Assembly: GCA_009845505.1 (NCBI GenBank)
Contig: VXZL01000429.1
Location: 1-6,581, forward strand
Direction of reading: 5' to 3'
Source: Candidatus Poribacteria bacterium
GTDB lineage: Bacteria > Poribacteria > WGA-4E > WGA-3G
Length of the DNA stretch: 6,581 nt
Part shown: in pieces, positions 6,026 through 6,581 of the stretch
How positions within the stretch are numbered: the stretch's first letter is position 1
How the letters are laid out: every line of letters starts with the position of its first letter
Made by a program: the position numbers and the translations under genes
The notes under the pieces: generated by a model
Told to the model about the DNA's origin: nothing
The model's input: the letters and a program-made list of their open reading frames with translations, nothing else
Databases searched by the model: none

Positions 6026-6581
6026 TCAGAACTCTCCTGTGTGGCAATTTTCATACTGCCATTGATAAACCGCCAGAAGATTGTATCAAGGTGTCGGTTA
6101 TTGTAGACGTAACACCGTTCTGATACATACAAAGGCGTGTATTCGATCGTGTAATGATGATGTGAGCCATACCAAGCCCGTTTGAGAAGCGACCAAAAGC
6201 CTTCTATCGTGTTTGTGTGCTTATCACCCTCAACGTATTGCTCTTGGTGATTAATCACTTCATGCTTCATCATAGACGCAAATTGTCGGTAGCCATGGTG
6301 TTCGTCTGTCATGAGTTCGGAGTCCTTGATATTCACGACTTTTCGGATAAACGCAAGGATTGTCCGTCCGGTGAGGTTTTCCACAACTTGTGCAATGACT
6401 TCACCGCCACGTTCAACTGCGCCTATCACAGTGGTTTTTGACGTGCCACGTCCGCGCTTGGCGGGTTCGCGATCTTCCTTCTTGTTTTCTTTGCGAGGTT
6501 TACCGCCTATGTAAGTCTCGTCTGCTTCTATAATGCCTTGTAGTGTGATAGGACTTGTTTTATTCGCCATCTCCGCACGGA
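6022..6581 (-). CDS. IS1595-family (ISXO2-like) transposase, N-terminus cut by window edge
   Basis: The reading frame stays open past the first visible ATG (6570) to the right edge (upstream residues Arg-Ala-Glu). The ATG is therefore probably internal and the zinc-ribbon and helix-turn-helix part found in full-length relatives (about 300 residues) is missing from view. Numbering from that internal Met, the catalytic domain shows EADETYIGGK with Asp17, MTDEHHGYR with Asp89, and HTNTIEGFWSLLKRAWYGSHH with Glu123 and Lys130. The D-D-E spacing and a basic residue seven positions after the Glu fit the IS1595 DDE(K) type. A basic linker (about 25-46) and a C-terminal block ERCYVYNNRHLDTIFWRFI (151-169) also match the family. 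The visible part has no frameshift or internal stop, so the gene may be functional. Its stop overlaps the start of the small downstream ORF. Confidence 0.93.
   Translation of the reverse strand, partial: RAEMANKTSPITLQGIIEADETYIGGKPRKENKKEDREPAKRGRGTSKTTVIGAVERGGEVIAQVVENLTGRTILAFIRKVVNIKDSELMTDEHHGYRQFASMMKHEVINHQEQYVEGDKHTNTIEGFWSLLKRAWYGSHHHYTIEYTPLYVSERCYVYNNRHLDTIFWRFINGSMKIATQESSE

Larger units (their letters stand above)
5642..6581 (-). mobile_element. Visible part of an IS1595-family (ISXO2-like) insertion element, both ends unresolved
   Basis: The element is defined here by the transposase and the overlapping downstream ORF. Its promoter-proximal end lies beyond the right edge. Its other end should fall somewhere in 5301-5641. 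Neither the terminal inverted repeats nor the target duplication (8 bp in this family) can be verified from one end. The boundary given is a minimum, assuming the small ORF belongs to the element. Confidence 0.6.

Overview
The window carries five protein genes, all on the minus strand, so the reading order runs from the right edge to the left. From right to left they are: the 3' part of an IS1595-family (ISXO2-like) transposase, a small gene of unknown function whose start overlaps the transposase stop, a very large membrane-anchored glutamine-rich protein of the DUF4175 type, a class III-like polyphosphate kinase 2, and a phytanoyl-CoA dioxygenase-family (PhyH) enzyme cut by the left edge. 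I see no rRNA, tRNA, CRISPR array or convincing plus-strand gene.

The source is a bacterium of moderate GC content. A large DUF4175-type protein, a stand-alone PhyH enzyme and an ISXO2-like element together resemble uncultured marine or sponge-associated lineages such as Candidatus Poribacteria, or related Planctomycetes-like groups. This rests on gene content alone and I hold it weakly.

Region by region: 6022-6581 is the transposase, missing its N-terminus. 5642-6025 is a 127-residue ORF with a winged-helix-like C-terminus, coupled to the transposase by an ATGA overlap and its own Shine-Dalgarno sequence, so it looks like a passenger or accessory gene of the element. 5301-5641 is non-coding; it should hold one end of the insertion sequence and the promoter of the next gene. 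1797-5297/5300 encodes the DUF4175-like protein: three N-terminal membrane segments, Ig-like periplasmic domains, then about 370 residues of glutamine-rich coiled coil. 1699-1794 is a 96-bp dyad-symmetric element that fills almost all of the gap to the next gene and includes the annotated PPK2 start codon. 872-1711 is PPK2. 760-871 is a short spacer. 1-759 is the PhyH enzyme.

PPK2 (nucleotide phosphorylation from polyphosphate) and PhyH (Fe(II)/2-oxoglutarate oxygenation) have no obvious functional link to each other or to the DUF4175 protein. They may simply be co-transcribed. I do not see a convincing new multi-gene system. The best leads are the concentric inverted-repeat element at 1699-1794 and the transposase-coupled small gene.
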